Shown: in pieces, positions 1-9,380 of the stretch
How positions within the stretch are numbered: the stretch's first letter is position 1
Layout: each line of letters opens with the position of its first letter
Assembly: GCA_043738095.1 (NCBI GenBank)
Contig: JAYSZI010000001.1
Span: 1 to 64,000, forward strand
Direction: 5' to 3'
DNA from: Lysobacter_K sp043738095
Lineage (GTDB): Bacteria > Pseudomonadota > Gammaproteobacteria > Xanthomonadales > Xanthomonadaceae
Length of the DNA stretch: 64,000 nucleotides
Translations under genes and position numbers: made by a program
Notes under the pieces: model-generated
Database searches by the model: none
Seen by the model: the letters and a program-made list of their open reading frames with translations, nothing else
What the model was told of the DNA's origin: nothing

Positions 1-1
1 C

Positions 2-106
2 AAGACCCGACGGGGTCGGTTTTCTCGCCTGCTCAAGAAACTGTTTGGCAAACTGGACGGCAAGTGGGGCGCCGGACGTGGCAGGGACGCGTCGCATCCC
101 GATTGA
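2..106 (+). CDS. C-terminal end of an unidentified protein (partial)
   Basis: An open frame runs in from the left edge and stops with TGA at 104-106. Its last residues include the lysine/leucine-rich stretch LLKKLFGKLDGKW, which looks like a protein tail rather than random translation, and codon use is like the neighbours. It converges on the DUF3297 gene, whose stop lies four bases further on. Too little is visible to name a family. The hairpin GACCC-GACG-GGGTC at 4-17, followed by GGTTTT, lies inside this frame and is an alternative explanation (a terminator). Confidence 0.35.
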   Translation, partial: KTRRGRFSRLLKKLFGKLDGKWGAGRGRDASHPD

Positions 107-109
107 TGT

Positions 110-361
110 TCAGTCGGGCTCCACGCCGTCCAGATACCAGGCCACCACTTCGCCATTGACCTTGATGGTCATGGCGTTGCCGCGCCGGTCGAGCGCCTTG
201 CCGACGGGCAATCGCACCCAGCCTTCGCTGATGCAGTACTCCTCCACGTTGTGGCGTTCTTCGCCCTTGAAGCGGATGCCGATACCGCGTTCGAGCGCGG
301 CGGCATCATGGAAGGGGCTGCGCGGGTTCAGCGCGAGGCGGTCGGGCGGGGTGTCGGTCAT
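110..361 (-). CDS. DUF3297 family protein
   Basis: About 83 residues starting MTDTPPDRLALNPRSPFHD, the usual start of this small family, and ending in the typical KVNGEVVAWYLDG region. The frame is open further upstream, but the family start and length favour the ATG at 361; the sequence before it gives only a weak ribosome binding site. DUF3297 proteins are soluble and of unknown function, and are common in Xanthomonadales and other proteobacteria. The gene lies just downstream of the S4-domain gene on the same strand (23-base gap), so the two may be co-transcribed. Confidence 0.85.
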   Translation of the reverse strand: MTDTPPDRLALNPRSPFHDAAALERGIGIRFKGEERHNVEEYCISEGWVRLPVGKALDRRGNAMTIKVNGEVVAWYLDGVEPD

Positions 362-383
362 GCGTGCATTCTCGCATGCCCGC

Positions 384-608
384 CTATTCCGGCGAAGCGC
401 GGACCTCGATGCGGGCCGTGCCCAGTTGCACAACTTGCCCAGTGCGGATCTTGCAGGTCTTGCGCAGCTCCACTGCACCATCCACCGCTACCCCGCCGCT
501 GGCGACGAGCACCTTGCCGGCGCCGCCGCTGTCGCACAGGCCGGCCAACTTCAGCAGTTGATTCAGTTCGACATGCTCGCGGTCGAGTTCAAAGGTGTGC
601 TGCGGCAT
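384..608 (-). CDS. S4-domain RNA-binding protein (YbcJ-like)
   Basis: A 74-residue single-domain protein. From about residue 10 it reads VELNQLLKLAGLCDSGGAGK and continues through VASGGVAVDGAVELRKTCKIRTGQVV, the S4 fold that binds structured RNA. The size and the motif order match the E. coli YbcJ type, a stand-alone S4 domain thought to bind ribosomal or other RNA. The ATG at 608 gives the family length; upstream in-frame sequence is not S4-like. It is followed closely by the DUF3297 gene. Confidence 0.82.
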   Translation of the reverse strand: MPQHTFELDREHVELNQLLKLAGLCDSGGAGKVLVASGGVAVDGAVELRKTCKIRTGQVVQLGTARIEVRASPE

Positions 609-689
609 GGCGATCCAGCAAAGGGCAGGTCGCGCCAGCCTCGCAGCGGCGCGACTGTCTTGCAAGGACGATACGCAAGGGCGTCGTCG

Positions 690-1361
690 TCACTCCCGCT
701 CGAACTGTGCGACTTCGTCCAGCACTCGCTGCGCGTTGCGCAAGCTGCTGCCGGTCATGCTGTCTTCCATGGCCTTGGCCAGGCCTGGACGGCTGGCACT
801 GCGCGACCAGCGGTGGAACCACCAGGTGGCGAGCAAGCCGGCAACGCCGATTGCGGTGCCGATGGGGAGGTACGACAACAACCACGCTTGTCCATCGATA
901 TTGCCGCCGACCCCAGTCAGCATGATCAGCAACGGCATCCACAGCAGCCACCACGAGAGGCCGGCGACCATGCCGTTGCGGATGTAAAGCCGGCGCACCT
1001 CGGCGAGCTGCTTCTGGATACCCAGCACTGGCGCCGCGTAGTTGATCTGGCCGATCTTGCCGAGGGTGACGCCGGCCAGGATGGTGATCGCCAGGCCGTA
1101 GGCGTGCACGATCAGGCCCGAAATCAGCAGATGGGGCACGTCGTGATGGTGGGGCCAGAACGAGCCGGCCATCAGCATCAACAGCACACCGAAGGCGATT
1201 TGTGCGACCTGGCCCCAGACCAGCGGCCGCAGGCCCGCGCGGGCCTTCTGCAGTTTGGCGTCGGTGTACAGGCGCAGGTTGATTTCGTTCTGGCGCTCAA
1301 GGCGACGGTCGAGCGTCTGCCAGGCTTGTTTGAAGTCGTCGAGTTCCATGGGGGTTTCCAT
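690..1361 (-). CDS. Membrane protein downstream of an ECF sigma factor
   Basis: About 223 residues. The N-terminal 50 residues are soluble and rich in charged residues (MELDDFKQAWQTLDRRLERQ). Hydrophobic segments follow at roughly residues 60-80, 90-115, 145-165 and 175-195. It starts 37 bases after the sigma-factor stop, so the pair is almost certainly one transcript and this protein may be the cognate anti-sigma or a membrane sensor. It has no zinc-finger HxxxCxxC anti-sigma motif that I can see. ATG codons at 1361 and 1349 are both possible starts. Function is inferred from context only. Confidence 0.7.
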   Translation of the reverse strand: METPMELDDFKQAWQTLDRRLERQNEINLRLYTDAKLQKARAGLRPLVWGQVAQIAFGVLLMLMAGSFWPHHHDVPHLLISGLIVHAYGLAITILAGVTLGKIGQINYAAPVLGIQKQLAEVRRLYIRNGMVAGLSWWLLWMPLLIMLTGVGGNIDGQAWLLSYLPIGTAIGVAGLLATWWFHRWSRSASRPGLAKAMEDSMTGSSLRNAQRVLDEVAQFERE

Positions 1362-1398
1362 TGGGTTTCCGAGGGAAAGAGCAGGGTCTGTGAGCGGA

Positions 1399-1923
1399 TC
1401 AGTCGGTGATATCACTGCGGATGCGTTGCCTGAGCCGACTGATCTTGGTCGACACGTTGGTCTCGCTGATGCCGAGGATGTCGGCGATCTCGCGGGTGCT
1501 GTGGTCTTCCAGGTACAGCAGCAACAACGCGCGGTTGAGCGGCTCCAGCTGACCGATGAAGCGGTGCAGGGCGCGCACGCGTTCGTCGGCTTCGTGATCG
1601 GTGGCGTCGTCATCGGCGATGTCGTGGACGTCCTCGTCCAGCGGCACCGCATGGCGTTGCCGATGGGTTTCGCTACGCACGTACGAGATCGCCACGTTCA
1701 GCGCGATGCGGTACATCCAGGTCGAGAACGTGCGTTGCGGGTCATAACCGGGGAACGCGCGCCACAGCTGCGCGGCGATCTCCTGGGCCAAGTCGGCGCG
1801 ATCGTCGGCTTGACGGGCGTAGGTGTTGGCGACTTTGAACACGATCTTGCGATGGCGTTCGAGCAGTTCGCGGAATTCGTCCTGCCGGTTCGCTTCGATC
1901 GTCATGGCGCCTGCCTGTTTCAT
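1399..1923 (-). CDS. ECF-type RNA polymerase sigma factor
   Basis: 174 residues, the usual size of an extracytoplasmic-function sigma factor. Region 2 is visible at about residues 18-80, with RHRKIVFKVANTYARQ, DLAQEIAAQLWRAF and FSTWMYRIALN. Region 4 is at about 115-170, with LEPLNRALLLLYLEDHSTREIA and a helix-turn-helix ending ISETNVSTKISRLRQRI. The start at 1923 is supported by AGGAG nine bases upstream; a second ATG at 1905 has none. The downstream membrane protein is the likely regulator. The pair is divergent from the fatty-acid desaturase, so a link to membrane state is possible but unproven. Confidence 0.92.
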   Translation of the reverse strand: MKQAGAMTIEANRQDEFRELLERHRKIVFKVANTYARQADDRADLAQEIAAQLWRAFPGYDPQRTFSTWMYRIALNVAISYVRSETHRQRHAVPLDEDVHDIADDDATDHEADERVRALHRFIGQLEPLNRALLLLYLEDHSTREIADILGISETNVSTKISRLRQRIRSDITD

Positions 1924-2204
1924 GCGGGGTGGCTCCTGCTGCTGTCAAAGCATGATTCGCGTCGAGGCCAGATTTGTCACAGCACCGGCGAGGCGAACAC
2001 CGCTGGGCTTCGGGCCGCAGGGCCACCGGGTAGAGCCCGGCTCGGACGGAAATCGTGCAAGCCGCCTGTTGCCTCAGCCCCGCGTTCACGCCCGGCGTCA
2101 CGAATCTGCTTCCGCGATGAACGAATCGACCCCATACGCCCGCGCACGTCATTGCCCCGGTCCCGGGCCGCACGGACAATGGCGGATCCTAAGGGAGCAC
2201 GCTC

Positions 2205-3221
2205 TTGAGCAACGCCGAGACCCACACCGCGACCGTCAACCTGCGCCAGTTGTGCGCGCGCTTCGCCAAGCCGCACCTGGGCCGCGCGATGTGGCAGCTG
2301 GTCAACACCCTGGTTCCCTTTGCCGCGCTGTGGACGCTGATGGCGTGGAGCGTGATCGGTCAGTGGGGCTATGGTTGGACGTTGTTGCTGGCGTTGCCGA
2401 CCGCCGGCTTGTACGTGCGCACGTTCATCATCCAGCACGATTGCGGCCACGGCTCGTACTTCGCCGATGCGCGCATGAACGACCTTGTCGGTCGCTGCCT
2501 CGGCCTGGTGACGCTGTTCCCCTACGGCTATTGGAAGAAGACCCACGCGATCCATCACGGCACGTCCGGCAACCTTGACCGCCGCGAGATGGGTGATATC
2601 GAAACCCTGACCGTGGCCGAATATCAGTCGCGCTCCTGGTGGGGCCGCCTGATGTACCGCCTGTATCGCAGCACCCCGGTGTTGCTCGGCATCGGGCCGG
2701 CCTACCAGTTCGTGATCAAGCATCGCTTCCCGTTCGACTTGCCGTTCTCGTGGAAAAAGGAGTGGGCCAGCGTATGGCTCAACAACCTGGCGCTGCTGGT
2801 CGTCGGTGGTGCGCTCGCCTACGCGATCGGCTGGCGCACGGTGCTGCTGGTGCACCTTCCGATCGTGCTCATCGCTGGCGCGCTCGGCGTGTGGTTGTTC
2901 TACGTGCAGCACACGTTCGAGACCACGTACTGGACGCGCAAAGGCGAGTGGGATTCGAACCAGGCCGCGATTGCCGGCAGCTCGTTCTACGACCTGCCGC
3001 GCGTACTGCATTGGTTTACCGGCAACATCGGTTATCACCACATCCACCACCTGGCCAGCCGCATCCCGAACTATCGGCTGCGTGAGGCGTTTGAATCCAG
3101 CCCGCTGCTGCAGGCCGCGCCGCGGCTGACTCTCTGGTCCAGCCTCAAGAGCGCGGGCATGAAGCTGTGGGACGAGGAACAGCAGCGCATGGTCGGGTTT
3201 CCGAAGCGCGCGCGCGTCTGA
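2205..3221 (+). CDS. Membrane fatty acid desaturase
   Basis: 338 residues with the three histidine boxes of acyl-lipid/acyl-CoA desaturases: HDCGHGS (about residue 85), HAIHHGTSGN (about 120) and HHIHHL near residue 280. Hydrophobic segments flank the first box and lie between the second and third (about 185-245), as expected for a membrane di-iron enzyme that inserts a double bond into a fatty acyl chain. It most resembles the omega-6/delta-12 group. The start appears to be TTG at 2205, with AAGGGAG eight bases upstream; no ATG in frame is as well placed. A hairpin terminator follows at 3248-3267. Confidence 0.92.
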   Translation: MSNAETHTATVNLRQLCARFAKPHLGRAMWQLVNTLVPFAALWTLMAWSVIGQWGYGWTLLLALPTAGLYVRTFIIQHDCGHGSYFADARMNDLVGRCLGLVTLFPYGYWKKTHAIHHGTSGNLDRREMGDIETLTVAEYQSRSWWGRLMYRLYRSTPVLLGIGPAYQFVIKHRFPFDLPFSWKKEWASVWLNNLALLVVGGALAYAIGWRTVLLVHLPIVLIAGALGVWLFYVQHTFETTYWTRKGEWDSNQAAIAGSSFYDLPRVLHWFTGNIGYHHIHHLASRIPNYRLREAFESSPLLQAAPRLTLWSSLKSAGMKLWDEEQQRMVGFPKRARV

Positions 3222-3753
3222 TCGGTGCTGGTCATCCCATCAACATGAAGCGGGCTACGGCCCGTTTCGTGTTTGTGAGCTTTGGGAAATGTCACACGCG
3301 TCCACCTGCTGCCCCTCCACCGCTCGCTGCTTCGCGGTCGCGTTTATGTCTTCCTCACATCCCGCGCGTCTGAAGTTTTGAACCAGAGGCCGTGTGCAGG
3401 GCGGGTGCCAATGGCGGCTGGATCCGGTGGAACCTCCGGGGGTCGCAGGGGAGGGGACGCCGGGCAGGTGTAGGAGAAGATGAGGCGGCAGTACCCGGCG
3501 TCGGTCGAGGTTCATCTGCACCGGGCGCCGTAGGCCAAGCCTGATATGCGTAGCGGCCGGCTAGCACTGTGGTGGCTCCACCCCGGAGACGCGTTGACCG
3601 CGCTCGATGAGTGGCAAAACGAGGTGCCGCAACCCCGGACATACAGCATTTGAATAACACTCGGCCGCCTGCGGTCGGCTGCGCGGTCCGGAACACCCAG
3701 ACTCATAAGCGCGTCCGCAGCGCAGCCTGTAGCCAATGCTGCGATCATGGCGC
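3222..3753. other. 532-base intergenic region without a recognisable gene
   Basis: Apart from the terminator at its left end, no open frame here has family features, a convincing ribosome binding site or a familiar translation. A GC-rich imperfect hairpin is present near 3660-3690 just before dbpA. No tRNA or riboswitch consensus was recognised. Confidence 0.5.
3248..3267 (+). terminator. Rho-independent terminator after the desaturase
   Basis: Stem AAGCGGGC / GCCCGTTT (one G-U pair) with a TACG loop, followed by a T-containing stretch. It lies 26 bases after the desaturase stop codon. Confidence 0.7.
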
Positions 3754-5160
<1,407 letters not shown>

Positions 5161-5182
5161 AGTGCATGGCCGGAATGGCATG

Positions 5183-5204
5183 AACTGTGATGCATGTCAT
5201 GAGT
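5183..5204. promoter_or_regulatory. CRP/Clp-like site
   Basis: TGTGA-TGCATG-TCATG at 5186-5201 matches the left half of the TGTGA-N6-TCACA consensus fully and the right half at three of five positions. It lies about 110 bases before the lipoprotein start at 5314. Xanthomonads use Clp, a CRP homologue, at such sites. Confidence 0.3.
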
Positions 5205-5218
5205 CTCAGGATCCGACC

Positions 5219-5234
5219 GTGATCTGGATCGCAC
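5219..5234. promoter_or_regulatory. GTG-N10-CAC dyad before a lipoprotein gene
   Basis: GTGATCTGGATCGCAC; its right half ATCGCAC is identical to the right half of the better dyad at 24208-24225, which also precedes a gene for an exported protein. The left half is degenerate. Confidence 0.3.
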
Positions 5235-5313
5235 GCCATAGCGTTGCCCCCGCAACCGTGTCGCCGAGTTAACGACGGCCATGGTGCAGTGCCCGTAAGC
5301 GAGGGGCGGGGGC

Positions 5314-5811
5314 ATGAACGGCAACATTTCCCAAACAACAACATCCGCAGCGTTGCAGCGACGGTGCTGGACCGCGCTGGTGTTGTTGGCCGTCGGCTGC
5401 AGCACCGTGCCGCCGGTCGCGCCACCGGCCCCGCCGCCGGTGGTCGTCGAAGTGCCCTCGGACGCCACCATCGCAGCTGCCACCCGCGGCGAATTCACCA
5501 TTCCGGCGAGCATGCTCGATACCTGGAATGCGGTCGGTCAGATCCTGGTGCGCGTAGATGGCGTCACCTACGAGGGTCGTTCGCAGATGCTGGGCATCTA
5601 TGTGGTGCGGTACCGCGGCGAACGATTTCTGATCGTGACCAGAGCCCTGGTCATGCGCAGCCGCGCCGACGGCATGGTCACCAAGGTCAACGCGGTGTTG
5701 TCCGATGGCAAGTCGAACGGCAGCGAGGCGGCGGTGGCATTGCTTCGCCTGCTGCAGCGCCGGTTGCCGGCCGAGATTGCCCGAATCGCGGCCGGAGGCG
5801 GGCGGGTGTGA
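5314..5811 (+). CDS. Putative lipoprotein of unknown function
   Basis: 165 residues. A lipoprotein signal is clear: a basic N-region (QRRCW, about 16-20), hydrophobic LVLLAVGC with the lipobox cysteine near residue 29, then a proline/valine-rich linker (about 32-48). The mature domain (about 50-160) has alternating beta-like segments such as GQILVRVDGVTYEGRSQMLGIYVVRYRGERFLIVTRAL. I do not recognise the family. GAGGGGCGGGGG directly before the ATG is a strong ribosome binding site. Two candidate regulatory sites lie upstream. Confidence 0.75.
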   Translation: MNGNISQTTTSAALQRRCWTALVLLAVGCSTVPPVAPPAPPPVVVEVPSDATIAAATRGEFTIPASMLDTWNAVGQILVRVDGVTYEGRSQMLGIYVVRYRGERFLIVTRALVMRSRADGMVTKVNAVLSDGKSNGSEAAVALLRLLQRRLPAEIARIAAGGGRV

Positions 5812-5973
5812 AGCACGTCATTTCCTTGCATCTGTCGCGCTGACACGAAGGCAGTGCAGCGTGGCCGCCAAACGACGCGACGAAGCACATTCCCGGCAAG
5901 TTGCGTCTTTCTGCACTGCTGTGCCCCGTGTGGCCTACGATGCGTTTCCCATCCACCGCATACGGACATCCCC

Positions 5974-6345
5974 ATGCTCGCCTACACCACCATCGGCACC
6001 AACGATCTGCCGCGCGCCGCGGCTTTCTACGACGCCGTGCTGGGCGTGATCGGCGCCAAGCGAATGATGGAAGAGGAACAGTTCATTGCCTGGGGCAGCG
6101 GTCACGAAGGTGCCGCCCTGGGCGTCACCAAGCCGTTCGACGGCAACGCCGCCACCGTCGGCAACGGGGTGATGGTCGCGCTTGGTGCTGACAGCCGTGA
6201 CACCGTCGATCGGGTGTATGCCACGGCGATCGAACTCGGCGCCAGCGACGAAGGCGCGCCGGGCCCGCGCTACGACGGTTTCTACGCGGCCTATTTCCGC
6301 GACCTCGACGGCAACAAGCTCAACGTCTGTTACACGGGGCCTTGA
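5974..6345 (+). CDS. VOC (glyoxalase/bleomycin resistance) family protein
   Basis: 123 residues beginning MLAYTTIGTNDLPRAAAFYDAVLG and ending YAAYFRDLDGNKLNVCYTGP, the two halves of a vicinal-oxygen-chelate fold. The terminal FRDLDGNKLNV is the typical metal-ligand-bearing strand. Upstream in-frame sequence is cysteine-rich and atypical, so the start is placed at 5974. Substrate is unknown; relatives include dioxygenase-like and lactoylglutathione-lyase-like proteins. It stands before the cupin gene on the same strand (74-base gap). Confidence 0.88.
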   Translation: MLAYTTIGTNDLPRAAAFYDAVLGVIGAKRMMEEEQFIAWGSGHEGAALGVTKPFDGNAATVGNGVMVALGADSRDTVDRVYATAIELGASDEGAPGPRYDGFYAAYFRDLDGNKLNVCYTGP

Positions 6346-6419
6346 TCGGCCGGCCGTGCATCGGCCATTGACGGCGACTCGGGCAGGGTGACGATCACCC
6401 CCCTGACTGGACGCGTGCG

Positions 6420-6761
6420 ATGCACAGCAAGGCGTTGCGATTTGGCGAAGGCTTCCGCGTGGCGTTTACGGTACGCAGAGCGCAGACCGCCGAGATGGTC
6501 ATTACCCCCGGCGCCAGCGAAGGCGGGGCAGACAACCGCCACCGCGGCGCTGACCAATGGCTGTACATCGTCGCAGGCAGCGGTGTGGCGATCGTCGAAG
6601 GCCGCCGCGTGCCGCTCAAAGCCGGCAAGTTGCTGGTGATCGAGCGCGGCGAACGCCACGAGGTGCGCAATACCGGGCGCACCTTGCTGAAGACGTTGAA
6701 CTTCTACTATCCCGCTGCGTTCGATGCCGATGGCAACCCGATCGGACCCGGCCGCAAGTAG
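6420..6761 (+). CDS. Small cupin-domain protein
   Basis: 113 residues forming a single cupin barrel. Cupin motif 1 is ITPGASEGGADNRHRGADQWLYIV-like (about 28-51), and motif 2 is the KAGKLLVIERGERHEVRN stretch (about 67-84), with the histidine of ERHEV in the metal-ligand position. Such proteins bind a metal and often act as sugar isomerases, oxygenases or sensors; the substrate is not evident. It ends 58 bases before the convergent gspB. Confidence 0.88.
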   Translation: MHSKALRFGEGFRVAFTVRRAQTAEMVITPGASEGGADNRHRGADQWLYIVAGSGVAIVEGRRVPLKAGKLLVIERGERHEVRNTGRTLLKTLNFYYPAAFDADGNPIGPGRK

Positions 6762-6793
6762 GGCATTGAGAGACGTTCGACTACTCGGTGGTC

Positions 6794-6808
6794 CGGCATC
6801 GGATGCCG
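6794..6808. terminator. Possible hairpin between convergent genes
   Basis: CGGCAT-CGG-ATGCCG, a 6-bp stem with a three-base loop between the cupin and gspB stop codons. There is no T-tract, so a terminator role is tentative. Confidence 0.35.
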
Positions 6809-6819
6809 CAGGCGCTGAT

Positions 6820-7563
6820 TTACTGGATCGGAAGCTTTAGTCGCCGGCCTTGCCAGGCGAGCACCACCCCATCGCGCGTGATCTCATCGATCACCGCGTC
6901 GCCGACGCGATCGCCTTCGCCCATGCGCTCGCCGTCGAGGATCACGAAGCGCTGCGCGGACGCCGGATCCCACAGGTGCATGCTCATCTTCAACGTCGGC
7001 AGTTGCTGGCGTTCTTCGTGGCTGAGATCGGCCAAGCGCAGCGGCGCATCGCCGATGGGCGTGGGAGGCGCGGCCGCCGGGATGGGCGTCGGCATCGGGA
7101 TGGAGCTGGGCGCGGAGGTAGCGACGCTCGCGGGCAGCGGGAGAGGCGCCGTGGTCCCGGGTGTGGTCACAGTCGTCGGCAACTCGATGGGCCGCGGTGG
7201 CGGTGCAACTGATGCCGGCGGCGCTACGCTGTCGCCAAATGCAGGCGCCGCGACCGCGGTTTCGGCAACGGTAGGCGCTACGGACGACGCCGGCGTGGGG
7301 TTCGCGGCGGGCGCTGGCGTTGTCGAATCAACGCGTGTCGACGCGTGCGCATCCACGGGTGGCGTTGGCGTGCTCCAGAGCCCGCGCGCGAGCCAGCCGG
7401 TCAGCAGCAAGGCGGCTACCGCTGCCAGCGCCCACGTCAACCAGCGCGGCGATGCGGTCAACGGCGGGCGCGTTGCCACGGCGGGTTCGGCATACAGATC
7501 GGGTGTCTGGGCGCGACGGCGCTCGATCTCGGACTTGCGCAGCGCTTCGAGGATCAACGACAT
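6820..7563 (-). CDS. gspB: Type II secretion assembly factor GspB
   Basis: 247 residues. The N-terminus MSLILEALRKSEIERRR is the conserved GspB/ExeB start. One membrane helix follows (about 40-62), then a long proline/alanine/threonine-rich periplasmic linker (about 65-175). The C-terminal domain (about 180-247) contains LSHEERQQLPTLKMSMHLWDP and ends with the GDAVIDEITRDGVVLAWQGRRLKLPI strand pair. In Aeromonas, ExeB partners ExeA to help assemble the type II secretin through peptidoglycan. It begins three bases after the gspA stop with GGAGTAGC upstream, so the two are coupled. Confidence 0.92.
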   Translation of the reverse strand: MSLILEALRKSEIERRRAQTPDLYAEPAVATRPPLTASPRWLTWALAAVAALLLTGWLARGLWSTPTPPVDAHASTRVDSTTPAPAANPTPASSVAPTVAETAVAAPAFGDSVAPPASVAPPPRPIELPTTVTTPGTTAPLPLPASVATSAPSSIPMPTPIPAAAPPTPIGDAPLRLADLSHEERQQLPTLKMSMHLWDPASAQRFVILDGERMGEGDRVGDAVIDEITRDGVVLAWQGRRLKLPIQ

Positions 7564-7566
7564 GCG

Positions 7567-9204
7567 CTACTCCAGGACCCGCTGCAGGCGCGGGCCGGGT
7601 TCATCGGCGGCAAGCGCCAACAAGGTTTCGGGACCAATCACGCCATCGCTAAGCAGGCCACGGTCGGCTTGGAAACGACGCACCGCCGCCACCATCGCTG
7701 AATCGAGCACCGGCGCGCGGTTGGCCGCCACGTAGCGCGGCGCGAGCGCAGAACGGACCCACTCGAGCGCGGGTCCACGCGCGTCGGTCAGCAGCGGCTC
7801 GGCCATCGCTGATGGCGCGCGCCACAGCGTGACATGGTCGCCGGACCACGCGCGCTCGAGCGCGATGCGGTCGGTATCCACCACGCCCCCCCCGAGCCAC
7901 AGGCGCACGCCCACCGCATCGGCGCCGAGCAACACCGCCCACGCCTCGCGGCCGTGCGCCTGCAGACGCAGCAGTGCGGGCCGGCCTTGCGCCGCGAGTT
8001 TGTCGAGGCGCGCACGGCCGCGCAGACAGTACAGCCCCGGCGCGATCGTCGGCGCGCAAGCGGCGGCGGTGCGGGCGTCGATCGCGTGCGGCGCCTGCCA
8101 CAGCAGCAGCAGATGCCGCCATGGGTCCTCGGGCGAAGTCGCGGCATCGCGCACACGAAGGCCCAGCACTTCGCCGTCGAGGTGCGGCGTCGCGATCAGC
8201 GGTTTGGCGGGCGGCGCAGTCACGCTTGTCCTTGCGGCCGCGACGGACGGCTGGGCAACGGCGTCGCCGCGCGGTCGCCACCACAACGCAAGCAGCGCAA
8301 TCACCACAACGGCGCCGCCGGCGACCAAAGCAGGGCGCATGTGCGGCAGGAGCGTCAGGCGCGGTAAGCCTGATGCCCGCGGAGCAAGCGCCTCGCGTGC
8401 GGCGCGGTCGACCCACGGGGCATCGACCGTGGGCAGGTCGTGCGCATAGCCGGCGAGCAACGCCCGTTCCGCGATCACATTGATCAAGCGCGGCACGCCC
8501 CGGGCATGGGCGTGGATGCGTTGAATCGCCGCTGCGTTGAACGGCAAGCGAGGGCCACCGGCGACCGCAAAGCGATGGCGCAGATACGCCTCAGTTTCGA
8601 CCGCGTTCAACGGCGTGAGGTGGTAGCGCGCGGTTATGCGTTGCGCGAGTTGGCGCAGGTCGTCGCGCCCGAGCATCGTGCGCAACTCTGGCTGGCCGAG
8701 CAGAAGGATTTGCAGCAGTTTCTGCGTCGCGGTTTCCAGATTGGTCAGCAGCCGAACCTGCTCCAGTGCGTCGTACGACAGGTTCTGGGCCTCGTCGATG
8801 ATCAGCACCACCCGCAGGCCCTGCGCGTAGGAGTCGAGCAAGTAAGCGTTGAGCACGTCGACCAGCGCCTTGAGGCTGCCGCGGCGGCTGCCCGCAGGGC
8901 CATCGAGATCGAGGTGCAGCTCCTCGCAGATCGTCTCCAGCAGTTCCACCGGCGACAGGCGCGGATTGAGCACGAGCGCGACCCGGGTGTTTTCCGGCAG
9001 CTGTTCGAGCAGCAGTCGACTCAGCGTGGTCTTGCCAGTGCCGACCTCGCCAGTGAGTTGGACGAAACCGCCGCCGCCGCCCTGACCGATGCCGAACAGC
9101 AGATGCGCGAGCGCATCCCGATGACGCTCGCTGAGGAACACGAAACGCGGGTCGGGAGTGATCGAGAACGGCGGCTCTTTGAGGCCGTAGTGCTCGAGAT
9201 ACAT
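7567..9204 (-). CDS. gspA: GspA/ExeA-type AAA ATPase with peptidoglycan-binding domain
   Basis: 545 residues. An AAA+ domain fills the first ~270: MYLEHYGLKEPPFSITPDPRF start, Walker A GEVGTGKT, Walker B VVLIIDEAQN, and a sensor-like region (GVPRLINVIAERALLAGY). A membrane helix lies near 290-310. The C-terminal ~70 residues form a PG_binding_1 domain (AANRAPVLDSAMVAAVRRFQADRGLLSDGVIGPETLLAL). ExeA-type proteins bind peptidoglycan and work with ExeB/GspB to place the secretin. The frame is open upstream but the conserved start is at 9204. No other gsp genes are in the window. Confidence 0.93.
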   Translation of the reverse strand: MYLEHYGLKEPPFSITPDPRFVFLSERHRDALAHLLFGIGQGGGGGFVQLTGEVGTGKTTLSRLLLEQLPENTRVALVLNPRLSPVELLETICEELHLDLDGPAGSRRGSLKALVDVLNAYLLDSYAQGLRVVLIIDEAQNLSYDALEQVRLLTNLETATQKLLQILLLGQPELRTMLGRDDLRQLAQRITARYHLTPLNAVETEAYLRHRFAVAGGPRLPFNAAAIQRIHAHARGVPRLINVIAERALLAGYAHDLPTVDAPWVDRAAREALAPRASGLPRLTLLPHMRPALVAGGAVVVIALLALWWRPRGDAVAQPSVAAARTSVTAPPAKPLIATPHLDGEVLGLRVRDAATSPEDPWRHLLLLWQAPHAIDARTAAACAPTIAPGLYCLRGRARLDKLAAQGRPALLRLQAHGREAWAVLLGADAVGVRLWLGGGVVDTDRIALERAWSGDHVTLWRAPSAMAEPLLTDARGPALEWVRSALAPRYVAANRAPVLDSAMVAAVRRFQADRGLLSDGVIGPETLLALAADEPGPRLQRVLE

Positions 9205-9312
9205 GCGCGGACCGGTAGCGGCGAGGCGGTTAGCCTGCCACGGTTTGCCGGTGATCGGGCGGAACCGCGCCGTGGGAATAATTTCCCCAGCCGTTGCTTT
9301 CTTGTCGCCGAC

Positions 9313-9371
9313 GTAGGGCCGAGCTCTGCCGGCTGTGCTCCGCCGCACGCGGCCGGCGAGCAGAGCTCGGC
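9313..9371. repeat. GTAG-type REP hairpin
   Basis: GTAG at 9313-9316 is followed by a long dyad: GCCGAGCTCTGC at 9318-9329 pairs perfectly with GCAGAGCTCGGC at 9360-9371, with further inner pairing (CCGGC/GCCGG and GTGC/GCAC). This is the layout of the GTAG REP/SMAG elements known from Stenotrophomonas and relatives. It sits between the gspA start and the DMT transporter stop. Confidence 0.75.
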
Positions 9372-9380
9372 TCCACAGCG

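Noticed and set aside
4..23. Hairpin GACCC-GACG-GGGTC then GGTTTT read as a terminator
   Set aside because: It lies inside an open frame with protein-like character that stops at 104-106, and the stem is only 5 bp.
45..1409. Long plus-strand frame across the left end
   Set aside because: It is antisense to four genes with clear family features, and its translation is histidine/glutamine/arginine-rich as expected of a shadow frame in GC-rich DNA.
5219..5313. c-di-GMP (GEMM) riboswitch before the lipoprotein gene
   Set aside because: The GEMM consensus blocks and tetraloop-receptor pattern are not present.
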